This document shows, piece by piece, positions 1 through 6,724 of a DNA stretch of 8,112 nucleotides. Location: the NCBI RefSeq assembly GCF_946478885.1, contig NZ_CAMLDX010000124.1, positions 1 to 8,112 of the forward strand, in the 5' to 3' direction. Position 1 is the first letter of the stretch. Each line of letters starts with the position of its first letter. The stretch is from an uncultured Bacillus sp. Lineage in GTDB: Bacteria > Bacillota > Bacilli > Bacillales_B > DSM-18226. The notes under the pieces are model-generated. The model was given only the letters and a program-made list of their open reading frames with translations, was not told where the DNA came from and did no database searches. Made by a program: the position numbers and the translations under genes.

Positions 1-31
1 ACAAAAGCATACACTTTCATCCAATGCACCA

Positions 32-1399
32 TTACTTATACTTTATAATTCGGATAGTCGTTCCACTCTCACTTGAATCGATTTTCCAATCGAGCTGCAT
101 ACCCTTTATCATCATATCAACGATAGACAAACCAATGCCGGCCCCAGTTTCAGTTGAATCATTCTCCATACCTCTTCCCCGATCCTGAATGATAAAGGCA
201 TCATATTTGTCTGTTGATTCCGTTTTTACCCCGATATAGCAGCCGCTCTTTGCATGACGCAGAACATTTTGCAATAAATTATCAAGTATACGTTCAAACC
301 AAATCGGATCAACGCACCAAATGTTTTTTTCCTTAAAGGATGACAAATCAACATCTATTTTAAACCCTTCTTTTTCAAAAGCGGAATACCAGGAGGCTAT
401 ACATTTGCGCATGTAACGAACAACATCCGTTTCCCGAGCCTCATATTTATACTTACTAGCCATCAGCAGACTGTAAGACATAAGATTATCAATAAGATGG
501 TCAATGTTTACCACTGAATCCTCCATCATCTGAATCGATCGCTTCCCCTCCGATGAAAGTTCTTCTTTCTGAAGGGAGAAGACCTGTGCCCGTAGCTTGG
601 TCAAGGGGGTCCGCAGGTCATGAGACAAACTAGCGATTAATTCGTGCCTTAATTGCTCCTCTCCCTGCTCCCGTTTTCTGCTATCTTTCAACTCACATAC
701 CATTGTATTAAAGGCCTGTTCCAGCTGGCCGATCTCATCCCTCTTTTTTGTATGAATTTGAATGGGCAGCCCGTCAACATCCCGGATCAGCATCGCATCC
801 TCCAGATGCAGGAGACGCTTGCGAATCCCTCGGAAAAATAAAAAGGAAATCGCAATAAAAAGGACGACAATAACAACCATCCCCACCATTAAAATCGAAC
901 CGAACCGATCATACACTTTGGAGATGGGTGTATTCATATCCGACCGGGGAATCTCAATCACCATGAAACCTTCCTGCTTATTCTTTCCGACAAAGGCTAC
1001 TACCGTAAAAGGATCTCCTTCATAGCGTTCTTTCATAAACTTAACAGTAAAAGCCGGTGTCCACTCAGTCGGAAGTTCTTCCTTCACATCTAATTGGACG
1101 GCCAGTCTCCCATCTCCATTTACCCAAAACATGGATGCCTCTGGGAAATCCCTCTTCCAGCGGATAAAATGAGAGTCTATGCTTTCTTCTGTGACCTTTT
1201 CCATGCTACCAGCATCCTGATGCCAGCTTTCCTCCAGCTCATCCGGTCGAATCCCTCCCGCAACAGTACCTTCTCCATCCATATTTTCCGCAATGCCGGT
1301 TACAAATACTGCAATGAATATGTAACCAATTTGGACAAGGGAAATGGCCATTAAGATAATAATCATATATTTGGCCTGCAGCGAGCGAATAATTTTCAT
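32..1399 (-). CDS. Sensor histidine kinase, HAMP/HisKA/HATPase type
   Basis: Membrane sensor kinase (455 aa) that would autophosphorylate on His and pass phosphate to the adjacent response regulator. Seen: an N-terminal helix at about residues 11-35, an extracytoplasmic sensor region of about 130 residues (36-165), a second helix at about 167-190, a HAMP-like linker (about 190-240, with DEIGQLEQAFNTM), the H box SLSHDLRTPL with phospho-acceptor H260, the N box around residues 369-383 (N374, N378), the G1 box DRGRGM (D406) and the G2 box GAGIGLSIV (419-427). All catalytic boxes are intact, and the length is usual for the EnvZ/PhoR-like class. The ATG overlaps the regulator stop by 4 bases (ATGA), with AGGGTGA upstream as a ribosome site inside that gene, so the pair is co-translated. 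The sensor region matches no domain I recognise, so the signal is unknown. Strong call for class, none for ligand. Confidence 0.95.
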   Translation of the reverse strand: MKIIRSLQAKYMIIILMAISLVQIGYIFIAVFVTGIAENMDGEGTVAGGIRPDELEESWHQDAGSMEKVTEESIDSHFIRWKRDFPEASMFWVNGDGRLAVQLDVKEELPTEWTPAFTVKFMKERYEGDPFTVVAFVGKNKQEGFMVIEIPRSDMNTPISKVYDRFGSILMVGMVVIVVLFIAISFLFFRGIRKRLLHLEDAMLIRDVDGLPIQIHTKKRDEIGQLEQAFNTMVCELKDSRKREQGEEQLRHELIASLSHDLRTPLTKLRAQVFSLQKEELSSEGKRSIQMMEDSVVNIDHLIDNLMSYSLLMASKYKYEARETDVVRYMRKCIASWYSAFEKEGFKIDVDLSSFKEKNIWCVDPIWFERILDNLLQNVLRHAKSGCYIGVKTESTDKYDAFIIQDRGRGMENDSTETGAGIGLSIVDMMIKGMQLDWKIDSSESGTTIRIIKYK

Positions 1400-2064
1400 A
1401 GCTTCACCCTGTAGCCGATGCCGCGAATTGTCTCAATGATCTTCGGCTGTGCCGGATCTCTTTCAAGCTTTTCCCGTAAATAACGGATATGAACCATCAA
1501 TGTTTTATCTCCTTCGATATAGCTCTCTCCCCATACCCCTTCATACAGTTGTTCCTTTGTTAAGATCTGATTCAGATGACGGATAAAATATTGAAATAAT
1601 AAATATTGCTTGCCTGTCAGCTGAATTTCCTCCCCAGTTCCTGTTGCAACGATCCTCATATCCTTTGGGTAGACTGTTAAATGCTGCAATGCTAATGCAT
1701 CATCATTCTTTTGATACCGTCGTAAAAGAACTTCGACACGAGCCGCCAGTTCGTCAGGGTGAAAGGGTTTTGTTAAATAATCGTCGGCAAAACCCAATCC
1801 TTCTAATTTATCTTCCACCGCTGTACGAGCGGAAAGCATTAAAATAGGCAGATCACTGTTCTCCTTTTTAATTCGCTTTCCAATGGAAAAGCCGTCCAAC
1901 CCAGGCAACATCACATCCAATATCACAATATCAGAAGTATGCAAGTACCTTTCCGTCCCTATACCTGACTGAAGCCAAGTCACCTCATAGCCTCTTTCCT
2001 TCAAATCTTTTGTTACCCATTGACCAATATCCGTTTCGTCCTCAACATACAATACGTGAACCAT
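1396..2064 (-). CDS. OmpR/PhoB-family response regulator
   Basis: DNA-binding response regulator (222 aa), first gene of the two-gene operon with the downstream kinase. Receiver domain, residues 1-115: acidic pocket E8/D9, phospho-acceptor D50 in VILDVMLPGLDG, S78 and K99 in LTKPF. C-terminal winged helix, about 125-222, with the typical ending IRGIGYRV and a transactivation/recognition segment around VHIRYLREKL. The ATG at 2064 has GGAGG 6 bases upstream (2071-2075). One oddity: the segment before ADDY reads GLGF, one residue shorter than the usual GLxxGADDY of this family, and lacks the Gly before ADD. This may alter the alpha4-beta5 face but leaves the catalytic residues in place. Targets are unknown; autoregulation is plausible from the palindrome over its candidate start site (2102-2115). 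Confidence 0.95.
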   Translation of the reverse strand: MVHVLYVEDETDIGQWVTKDLKERGYEVTWLQSGIGTERYLHTSDIVILDVMLPGLDGFSIGKRIKKENSDLPILMLSARTAVEDKLEGLGFADDYLTKPFHPDELAARVEVLLRRYQKNDDALALQHLTVYPKDMRIVATGTGEEIQLTGKQYLLFQYFIRHLNQILTKEQLYEGVWGESYIEGDKTLMVHIRYLREKLERDPAQPKIIETIRGIGYRVKL

Positions 2065-2101
2065 TTCGTTCCTCCAAACCTTATTCGGCTAATTTTCAAC
2101 C

Positions 2102-2115
2102 AGTTTAGTTAAACT
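2102..2115. promoter_or_regulatory. 14-bp palindrome, candidate operator of the two-component operon
   Basis: AGTTTAGTTAAACT has 6-bp perfect arms around a central GT. It lies 37-50 bases upstream of the response regulator ATG and covers the start site expected from the minus-strand promoter at 2119-2146, a position typical of a repressor or autoregulatory site. OmpR-type regulators usually bind direct repeats, so the binder could be another protein. No functional evidence beyond position and symmetry. Confidence 0.3.
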
Positions 2116-2118
2116 ATG

Positions 2119-2146
2119 AGTATATTTTACAATAAGTTCCTTTAAA
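2119..2146 (-). promoter_or_regulatory. Candidate sigma-A promoter for the two-component operon
   Basis: Read on the minus strand: -35 TTTAAA (2146-2141, 4 of 6 consensus), 16-base spacer, -10 TATACT (2124-2119, 5 of 6). Transcription would start near 2112, giving a leader of about 48 bases before the regulator ATG. The -35 is weak, which would suit an activated or low-level promoter. Confidence 0.4.
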
Positions 2147-2240
2147 AAAAAGCCCCGACGGCAGTCTGATCCTTCTATTTTAATGTAGAGGACATTTCGC
2201 TTTCTTTCATTACTGTTAAAATGAAACATAGGATTCCCTT

Positions 2241-2300
2241 ATGGAGCAAGCTGCCTTTTCAACAAATATAAAAAATAGGATACTTTTCCTTGCTGTCCAT
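2241..2300. repeat. Spaced inverted repeat upstream of sigY
   Basis: ATGGAGCAAG (2241-2250) is mirrored by CTTGC-TG-TCCAT (2289-2300), ten pairs with a 2-base bulge and a 38-base spacer. It lies about 80-140 bases upstream of the sigY -35 box. It could be a long-loop hairpin in an antisense or upstream transcript, a two-half operator, or chance. Confidence 0.25.
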
Positions 2301-2381
2301 GCAAATACCTCTATAAGAATCATATATAGATATGACCAAAATTCCCGTGCTCAACTTGCTTTCATTTTCTTTAAAAAATAA

Positions 2382-2407
2382 TGAACGATATGATAAATAG
2401 ATGCGTC
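2382..2407 (+). promoter_or_regulatory. ECF-type promoter of the sigY operon (probable SigY autoregulation)
   Basis: TGAACG (2382-2387) is followed after 16 bases by CGTC (2404-2407), the GAAC/CGTC pair characteristic of Bacillus ECF sigma factors. As I recall, it agrees with the TGAACG/CGTC elements reported for the autoregulated B. subtilis sigY promoter. Transcription would start near 2414, giving a leader of about 28 bases with AGGAGG at 2429-2434. A perfect 10-bp palindrome TCTTATAAGA (2406-2415) overlaps the -10 and the start. I saw no second TGAACG-N16-CGTC pair in the window, including upstream of the MFS gene or the two-component genes. Confidence 0.75.
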
Positions 2408-2442
2408 TTATAAGAGAATGAAGAGGAAAGGAGGCAGAAAAG

Positions 2443-2982
2443 GTGGAGAATATGGATGACAAGGCACTGATCAGGATGGCTATGGATGGCCATGACGATG
2501 CCTTTACCGAGCTTTTTCAGCGTTATTACTCTTTTTTATTTAAATATTTACTAAAACTTACATTGAACGAAGATTCGAGCCGGGACCTAGCTCAGGAGAC
2601 AATGATTAAATGCTATGCGAATCTCGCTTCCTATAAAGGGGAAGGTAAATTCTCCACCTGGATGCTTTCCATCGCCTCCCGCCTTTATATCGATTCAATA
2701 CGCAGGAAACAGCGTGAGGGGAAAAAAATCAACAAAATGATGCATCAGCTGTCCCGACAGTTAAGCTGGACTGCACAATCCCAGAGCATGGAATGGAGCG
2801 ATTCATTCACAGACTTCAATCAATTGAAGGCAGACATTAAGATCCCCATTCTCCTGCGTCATTACTACGGTTATACATACGAAGAAATCAGTAGAATGCT
2901 TGGTATAAAGGCAGGTACCGTCAAATCGCGAGTTCATATCGGAATCAAAAAGCTGCAAAAGGAGTGGAAAGAAAATGACTAA
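2443..2982 (+). CDS. sigY: ECF RNA polymerase sigma factor SigY
   Basis: 179-aa ECF sigma factor (B. subtilis SigY is about the same length) that would direct RNA polymerase to its own operon promoter. Seen: sigma-2 region at about residues 22-91 (FTELFQRYYSFLFKYL, then DLAQETMIKCY and FSTWMLSIASRLYIDSIRRK) and sigma-4 region at about 128-175 with the helix-turn-helix YTYEEISRMLGI-KAGTVKSRVH. The linker is short, with no extra domain. GTG at 2443 is chosen because AGGAGG lies 8 bases upstream; the in-frame ATG at 2452 would be 17 bases away. The identity rests on the protein together with the whole gene order sigY-yxlCDEFG. The gene overlaps yxlC by 8 bases, fitting coupled synthesis of sigma and anti-sigma. 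The B. subtilis factor is reported to be induced by nitrogen starvation; the inducer here is unknown. Confidence 0.9.
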   Translation: MENMDDKALIRMAMDGHDDAFTELFQRYYSFLFKYLLKLTLNEDSSRDLAQETMIKCYANLASYKGEGKFSTWMLSIASRLYIDSIRRKQREGKKINKMMHQLSRQLSWTAQSQSMEWSDSFTDFNQLKADIKIPILLRHYYGYTYEEISRMLGIKAGTVKSRVHIGIKKLQKEWKEND

Positions 2983-3310
2983 TCATCGAGATCCACAGGA
3001 AAATCTTATATCACAGCTGCAAAAGGACTGGGAGCAGCTTGACCGTTTAGGATCGCCTTCTGTCCCTTCAAAAACAGCCCTTCAGGATCATCTCGTTATG
3101 GCAAAGTTGGAGAAAAGGAAAGCCTTTTATAAGGAATTGAGACTTTTTATTTTCATTGCCCTGCTTATCCTGACCGCTTTGATAACCGTTGTTTTTAATA
3201 AACCGCTGATTTTTATCCAGATTCAGATTTTGTCCCTGATCGCCGCTCCGATTATTTTTCTGTTATTAAACAAAAGAAAGGCAAGGGAGGTGCCTTATCA
3301 TGACCGATAA
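2975..3310 (+). CDS. yxlC: YxlC-like membrane protein, probable anti-SigY factor
   Basis: 111-aa protein with a charged cytoplasmic N-terminal part (about residues 1-54, rich in Gln, Lys, Asp) and two membrane helices (about 55-74 and 78-98), then a basic tail. In B. subtilis, YxlC in this exact position negatively controls SigY; the short N-terminal region would be the part that can hold the sigma factor. It lacks the HxxxCxxC zinc motif of classical ZAS anti-sigma factors, so retention must work differently. The ATG lies within the end of sigY (8-base overlap), with AAGGAG about 10 bases upstream, and the gene overlaps yxlD by 11 bases. Function is assigned mainly from position and topology. 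Confidence 0.8.
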   Translation: MTNHRDPQENLISQLQKDWEQLDRLGSPSVPSKTALQDHLVMAKLEKRKAFYKELRLFIFIALLILTALITVVFNKPLIFIQIQILSLIAAPIIFLLLNKRKAREVPYHDR

Positions 3311-3512
3311 AGAAGTATTTCTCCTGTTATTGCCGGTACTGATTCCCATCCTGTTTACCCAAAGCATCCTCCTTTTTATTGATGCAAAAAAGAAAGGCAG
3401 TTATCCTTGGTTTTGGGGAATTTGGGGACTGATGCAAGTACCAACACCAACCTTGTTCTATCTCTTATTAGTTATATGGCCCTATAAAAAAAAGATAAGA
3501 AAAAACCGCTGA
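3300..3512 (+). CDS. yxlD: YxlD-like small two-helix membrane protein, probable SigY regulator
   Basis: 70-aa protein with helices at about residues 5-27 and 37-62, a short basic connecting loop (DAKKKGSYPWFW) and a basic tail (KKKIRKNR). The architecture resembles the PLDc_N-type small membrane proteins, and it is an apparent distant paralogue of YxlE two genes away. In B. subtilis YxlD is reported to act with YxlC in restraining SigY. The ATG has GGGAGG with a 9-base spacer and overlaps the yxlC end by 11 bases, so translation is coupled. It is the last gene before the only sizeable gap in the operon. Confidence 0.8.
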   Translation: MTDKEVFLLLLPVLIPILFTQSILLFIDAKKKGSYPWFWGIWGLMQVPTPTLFYLLLVIWPYKKKIRKNR

Positions 3513-3560
3513 TTTCACTTCACCTTTTTTCCTGTAAATCAGGCTGGTGAGGTACTTTTT
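3509..3560 (+). promoter_or_regulatory. Alternative hairpins in the yxlD-yxlE gap, possible attenuator
   Basis: The 94-base gap holds two 7-bp stems that cannot form together as simple hairpins. CTGATTT (3509-3515) pairs with AAATCAG (3536-3542). CTTCACC (3518-3524) pairs with GGTGAGG (3546-3552, one G-U), followed by TACTTTTT. The second resembles a weak intrinsic terminator and could lower expression of yxlE-yxlF-yxlG relative to sigY and its regulators; the first would compete with it. Loops are long (20-21 bases), so stability is uncertain. Confidence 0.35.
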
Positions 3561-3606
3561 CACAGTAAATTTCTAGCATTAAGAACAAAAAAAGGAGTTG
3601 AACGCT

Positions 3607-3798
3607 ATGCCGGAGCTAAATTGGGCACTCATCGCTCCCCTCATTGTACTGCAGATTATTCTGGCTGTTTTTGCTTTAGTCAACTGTTTCAAACAGGAGG
3701 AAACAAATGGCCCAAAATGGATGTGGATTTTGCTTATTCTCTTTATTTGTCCGTTCGGTCCCATCCTCTATTTTGTACTAGGGAGGAAAAATTCATGA
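3607..3798 (+). CDS. yxlE: YxlE-like small two-helix membrane protein (PLDc_N type)
   Basis: 63-aa protein with helices at about residues 5-27 and 38-58. The loop KQEETNGPKWMW and the ending CPFGPILYFVLGRK match the small PLDc_N-like membrane proteins (phospholipase-D N-terminal helix pair without the catalytic domain). No enzyme motif is present, so it is a structural or regulatory protein; in B. subtilis YxlE is linked to negative control of SigY. ATG at 3607 is preferred over the in-frame TTG at 3598, because AAAGGAG ends at 3597, leaving 9 bases to the ATG and none to the TTG. The stop overlaps the yxlF start by 4 bases (ATGA). Confidence 0.85.
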   Translation: MPELNWALIAPLIVLQIILAVFALVNCFKQEETNGPKWMWILLILFICPFGPILYFVLGRKNS

Positions 3799-4706
3799 GC
3801 AACCAGGACATCCTGCTCGAAGTTATAGATTTATCAAAGACCTATCAGCAGCTTCAGGCTGTAAAAGGGGTATCCTTTCACATTAAAAAAGGAACCTGTA
3901 TCGCGCTCATCGGTCCAAACGGAGCCGGAAAAACAACCATTCTGCAAATGCTGGCCGGGCTCCTGACGCCGACATCCGGCACCATTCATTTTCCGGGTAT
4001 CCAGAAAAAAGGTTCCCGCGAGTTAATCGGCTTTTTACCGCAGCATCCATCCTTCTTTTCCTGGATGACTGCTGGGGAATTTCTGCGGTTTGCCGGAAGA
4101 CTCTCACATCTGACAAAATCAGAGCTTGATATCAAAGTCGATGAAACACTGGCATTTGTTAGTCTCCTTGATGTAAAAAACAAAAAGATCGGCGGATTCT
4201 CCGGAGGGATGAAACAAAGGCTCGGGCTTGCCCAGGCACTGATTCATGATCCAAAGCTCTTAATTCTTGATGAGCCGATATCAGCTCTTGATCCGAATGG
4301 TCGTCGAGATGTGCTGAAAATCTTAGACGAGTTGAAGGGAAAAATGACGATCCTGTTTTCCACCCATGTGCTGCATGATGCCGAACAAGTCTGCGATTCG
4401 GTGATCATGCTAAAGCAAGGAAGGATCAAATGGAACGGCAGTTTAACCGCCCTAAAGCATGAACACTCTGTATCTGCCATTAAAGTCAGAACGGATCAGC
4501 CACTAGAGAACTGCTTGCAACATCTTCCCGGCCTCGATCATATCGAGTATGAGGATGCAACCACTGCCGTCTTGTTTTCTGCTAAGCCATCCTTTGAAAC
4601 AAACACTCTTTTAACCAGAATAATAGAAAATAAGCTTACCCTCCTGCACTTTGAACATGTACAGAATTCGCTGGAGGATGCCTACATGAAGGTGATGAAC
4701 CAATGA
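3795..4706 (+). CDS. yxlF: ABC transporter ATP-binding protein YxlF
   Basis: 303-aa ATPase that would power export or exclusion of an unknown substrate together with the next gene's permease. Seen: Walker A GPNGAGKT (40-47), Q-loop Q83, signature FSGGMKQR (135-142), Walker B LLILDEP (155-161) and H-loop H191; all are intact. The C-terminal part (about 225-303) is a variable extension, typical of the drug or bacteriocin-type ABC-2 exporters of the CcmA/BcrA group. ATG at 3795 has GGGAGG with an 8-base spacer; the longer upstream frame from 3621 is rejected because it would cover nearly all of yxlE. It overlaps both neighbours by 4 bases (ATGA), indicating tight coupling. The substrate is not readable from sequence; lantibiotic or other peptide export is only a family-level guess. 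Confidence 0.92.
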   Translation: MSNQDILLEVIDLSKTYQQLQAVKGVSFHIKKGTCIALIGPNGAGKTTILQMLAGLLTPTSGTIHFPGIQKKGSRELIGFLPQHPSFFSWMTAGEFLRFAGRLSHLTKSELDIKVDETLAFVSLLDVKNKKIGGFSGGMKQRLGLAQALIHDPKLLILDEPISALDPNGRRDVLKILDELKGKMTILFSTHVLHDAEQVCDSVIMLKQGRIKWNGSLTALKHEHSVSAIKVRTDQPLENCLQHLPGLDHIEYEDATTAVLFSAKPSFETNTLLTRIIENKLTLLHFEHVQNSLEDAYMKVMNQ

Positions 4707-5479
4707 GAAACTTTTTAATCCTTTTTCAAAAAGAATTAAAAGAATCCCTGCGTAGCGGCAAATGTATCTGGCTTCCCATAGCCTTTATCATTCTTGGTAT
4801 TTCACAGCCGCTATCAACCTATTACATGCCGCAAATCCTTGAAAGCGCCGGAAATCTCCCGGATGGAGCTGTTATTCAACTCCCTACACCCTCAGGTGAG
4901 GAGCTTCTGGCTTCAACTCTGAGTCAATTTGGAACAGTCGGCACACTGCTGATTGTCATTGCATTCATGGGTGCTATCTCCAATGAAAGGCAAAATGGAA
5001 CATTAACATTGGTCATGGTACGCCCGGTTCGTCCCATCCAATATATTTCGAGCAAATTCTTCTCACAAATATTGCTCACGCTTGTTTCCTTCCTTCTCAG
5101 CTATGGGATGACTTGGTATTATACGAATCTACTCTTCCATCCTGTTCGATGGGAAAGAGTTCTGGTTAGCTTTATAATCTATAGTTTATGGATTGTTTTC
5201 ACTCTGTCTGTCACAATTTTGATGGGAACACTATTGAGGGCGGCAAGTGGAATTGCCGGCGTAAGCATCTTATTATTAGGAGGGCTTTCCGTCCTTTCGG
5301 GCCTTCTTACAAAATACACCACATGGAGTCCGTCCAATATAAGGGCTCAGGCAGAGGAAATCTTAATACAGGGGAAACTTTCTGATAACGGTGTTCTCGT
5401 TATTTGTACAACGTTCATTTTGTCAACGCTGTTCGTTTTGCTAGCCGCAAGGAACTTCCGCCGTTTTGAGCAATTTTAA
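4703..5479 (+). CDS. yxlG: ABC-2 type permease YxlG
   Basis: 258-aa integral membrane partner of YxlF. Six helices can be seen at about residues 21-41, 76-92, 118-145, 152-178, 182-202 and 230-248. A long extracytoplasmic loop follows the first (about 42-75), and the conserved cytoplasmic stretch NERQNGTLTLVMVRPV (94-109) follows the second, as in ABC-2 permeases where it contacts the ATPase. Length is that of B. subtilis YxlG. The ATG overlaps the yxlF stop by 4 bases. It is the last gene of the operon: the stop is 3 bases before a strong hairpin. The complex is probably a dimer of each subunit (family knowledge). Confidence 0.9.
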   Translation: MRNFLILFQKELKESLRSGKCIWLPIAFIILGISQPLSTYYMPQILESAGNLPDGAVIQLPTPSGEELLASTLSQFGTVGTLLIVIAFMGAISNERQNGTLTLVMVRPVRPIQYISSKFFSQILLTLVSFLLSYGMTWYYTNLLFHPVRWERVLVSFIIYSLWIVFTLSVTILMGTLLRAASGIAGVSILLLGGLSVLSGLLTKYTTWSPSNIRAQAEEILIQGKLSDNGVLVICTTFILSTLFVLLAARNFRRFEQF

Positions 5480-5482
5480 TAG

Positions 5483-5518
5483 ATGAAAGCACGGGAACCG
5501 TCTATCCCGTGCTTTCAT
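5483..5518. terminator. Bidirectional terminator-like hairpin between yxlG and the MFS gene
   Basis: ATGAAAGCACGGGA (5483-5496) and TCCCGTGCTTTCAT (5505-5518) form a perfect 14-bp stem with an 8-base loop. It fills the whole space between two convergent genes: yxlG stops 3 bases before it and the MFS stop codon touches its other edge. Neither side has a clear T run, so it may work as a transcription barrier or RNA-end protector as much as a classical intrinsic terminator. Confidence 0.75.
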
Positions 5519-6724
5519 TCATAACCTACCTTTTCCCGCAGACCGGGCGTTCTCTTTGATCTCCGCTTTCCAAAAAATAGAGATTACAATCCCAATTGTA
5601 AGTACAGCAGTTGAAAAATAAAAAGGATAATTAAAATTTACATCAAACAGAGCTCCGCCAACGACAGCGCCAAAAATATTTCCAATACTAGTGAACATGG
5701 AATTCATACCGCCGGCAAATCCTTGCTCATTAGTGGCAATCTTTGATAAGTAAGTGGTGAGCCCCGGCCGGATCAAATCAAAACCAACAAATAAGATACA
5801 GGATATCGCCATAATCCCCCAATGGGTGCTCACCACGGTTGTCGTAATCGTAAGAACAGCCGAAAGTATAAGGCAATAACGAACAAGGGGAATTTCCCCT
5901 ATTCTCTTTGTCAGTCTATGAAAGAAAAATAATTGCACCGCCGCTCCGATCAGACCGCCTCCTACGACAACGATTGCAATATCCTTCGGTGTCAGTCCGA
6001 ACTTATGGTCTACAAACAAGCTGAACAGAGATTCAAAGGAGGCTAATCCAAAGCTGAAAATAAGGATTAAGGCAAAAGCCGCCGCATATTTAGGATGGAA
6101 AATTTTCCAAAAACTAGTTTTCAGGCTCAGCCTTTCATCCTTATTCTCTGCACCATTTTCCTTTTTGTCCGGTTCTTTTAAAAGCAGTAATGAAATAACG
6201 GCCGCTACACAACCAAATACAGCGGCTGCAAAAAAGGGCAGCCGCACACTAATTTCTCCCAAGAAACCTCCAAGACCCGGTCCAATAATAAACCCCGTAT
6301 TAATCGCCGCCGACATATAACCAAGTGCTTTGGATCTATCATTATATGATGTGATATCGGCAATAAACGCCGTCACGGCAGGCATAATAAAGGCAGCACT
6401 GAAACCTCCGAGTATCCGGGAAATAAATAGAACAGAAACCGTTTGTCCGAGGCCAAATAACCATTCAGAGAGAGCAAAAATAAATAAGCCAATAATAATC
6501 ATCCGTTTGCGCCCGTATTGGTCAACCCATTTTCCTGCTATCGGTGAGCTGATCATCTGGGCCATGGAATAGGCTGCTACTAAATAGCCGACAACAGAGC
6601 CACTGAGGCCTAGCTCATTCATGATGGTAGGAAGCACCGGAATCACAAGACCGATCCCCAAAAAGGCAATAAATAAATTGCCTAGTAGTATACCTAATGT
6701 AAATTTATAATTGATTTCACGCAC
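5519..6724 (-). CDS. MFS drug-efflux transporter, DHA1 (NorA/Bmr-like)
   Basis: 401-aa inner-membrane antiporter predicted to expel drugs or other small hydrophobic compounds in exchange for protons. Twelve helices are expected. Seen: motif A GKWVDQYGRKR (64-74), the motif B arginine R103 in SRILGG, antiporter motif C GFIIGPGLGGFLG (144-156), a charged central loop (about 184-205) and the late loop DLIRPGLTTYLSKIA. The start is GTG at 6724 with AGGAGG 7 bases upstream; an ATG overlapping it by one base (6726) opens only a 10-codon frame. The gene converges on yxlG across a hairpin. In B. subtilis an MFS gene, yxlH, lies by this operon, and this is a candidate counterpart, but I cannot confirm orthology. 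The substrate is unknown. The upstream region suggests regulation (leader ORF, inverted repeats). Confidence 0.9.
   Translation of the reverse strand: MREINYKFTLGILLGNLFIAFLGIGLVIPVLPTIMNELGLSGSVVGYLVAAYSMAQMISSPIAGKWVDQYGRKRMIIIGLFIFALSEWLFGLGQTVSVLFISRILGGFSAAFIMPAVTAFIADITSYNDRSKALGYMSAAINTGFIIGPGLGGFLGEISVRLPFFAAAVFGCVAAVISLLLLKEPDKKENGAENKDERLSLKTSFWKIFHPKYAAAFALILIFSFGLASFESLFSLFVDHKFGLTPKDIAIVVVGGGLIGAAVQLFFFHRLTKRIGEIPLVRYCLILSAVLTITTTVVSTHWGIMAISCILFVGFDLIRPGLTTYLSKIATNEQGFAGGMNSMFTSIGNIFGAVVGGALFDVNFNYPFYFSTAVLTIGIVISIFWKAEIKENARSAGKGRL

Larger units (their letters stand above)
2065..2442. other. Divergent intergenic region between two-component operon and sigY
   Basis: 378 bases without a supported gene. 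It carries the candidate promoter of the response regulator (minus, 2119-2146), a palindrome over that start (2102-2115), a spaced inverted repeat (2241-2300) and the ECF-type sigY promoter (plus, 2382-2407). The minus-strand reading frame at 2259-2462 is not supported as a gene: it has no convincing ribosome site and runs into sigY. Confidence 0.7.

Noticed and set aside
1..20. Start of another minus-strand gene after the kinase (ATG at 20, reading MKVYAF)
   Set aside because: Only six codons are visible and no ribosome binding site precedes the ATG; a third gene in the operon is possible but unsupported here.
2141..2165. Terminator-like GC stretch followed by eight T on the minus strand (GCCGTCGGGGC then T run)
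   Set aside because: The best stem is only 3 bp, and no gene on that strand ends nearby; it lies upstream of the response regulator promoter.
2356..2394. Sigma-A promoter for sigY (TTGCTT or TTTCTT with TATGAT at 2389-2394)
   Set aside because: TATGAT is a fair -10 but no acceptable -35 stands 16-18 bases upstream; the ECF pair explains the region better.
2259..2462. 67-codon minus-strand frame upstream of sigY
   Set aside because: It starts inside sigY, has no ribosome site, and covers the sigY promoter; low-complexity translation of AT-rich intergenic DNA.
3621..3794. N-terminal extension of yxlF
   Set aside because: It lies in another frame over yxlE, has no ribosome site, and its residues do not look like an ABC protein; ATG 3795 has a proper site.
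6330..6572. 80-codon plus-strand frame within the MFS gene
   Set aside because: Shadow of the MFS coding sequence, as are the plus-strand frames inside the kinase and regulator genes and the minus-strand frames inside yxlF.
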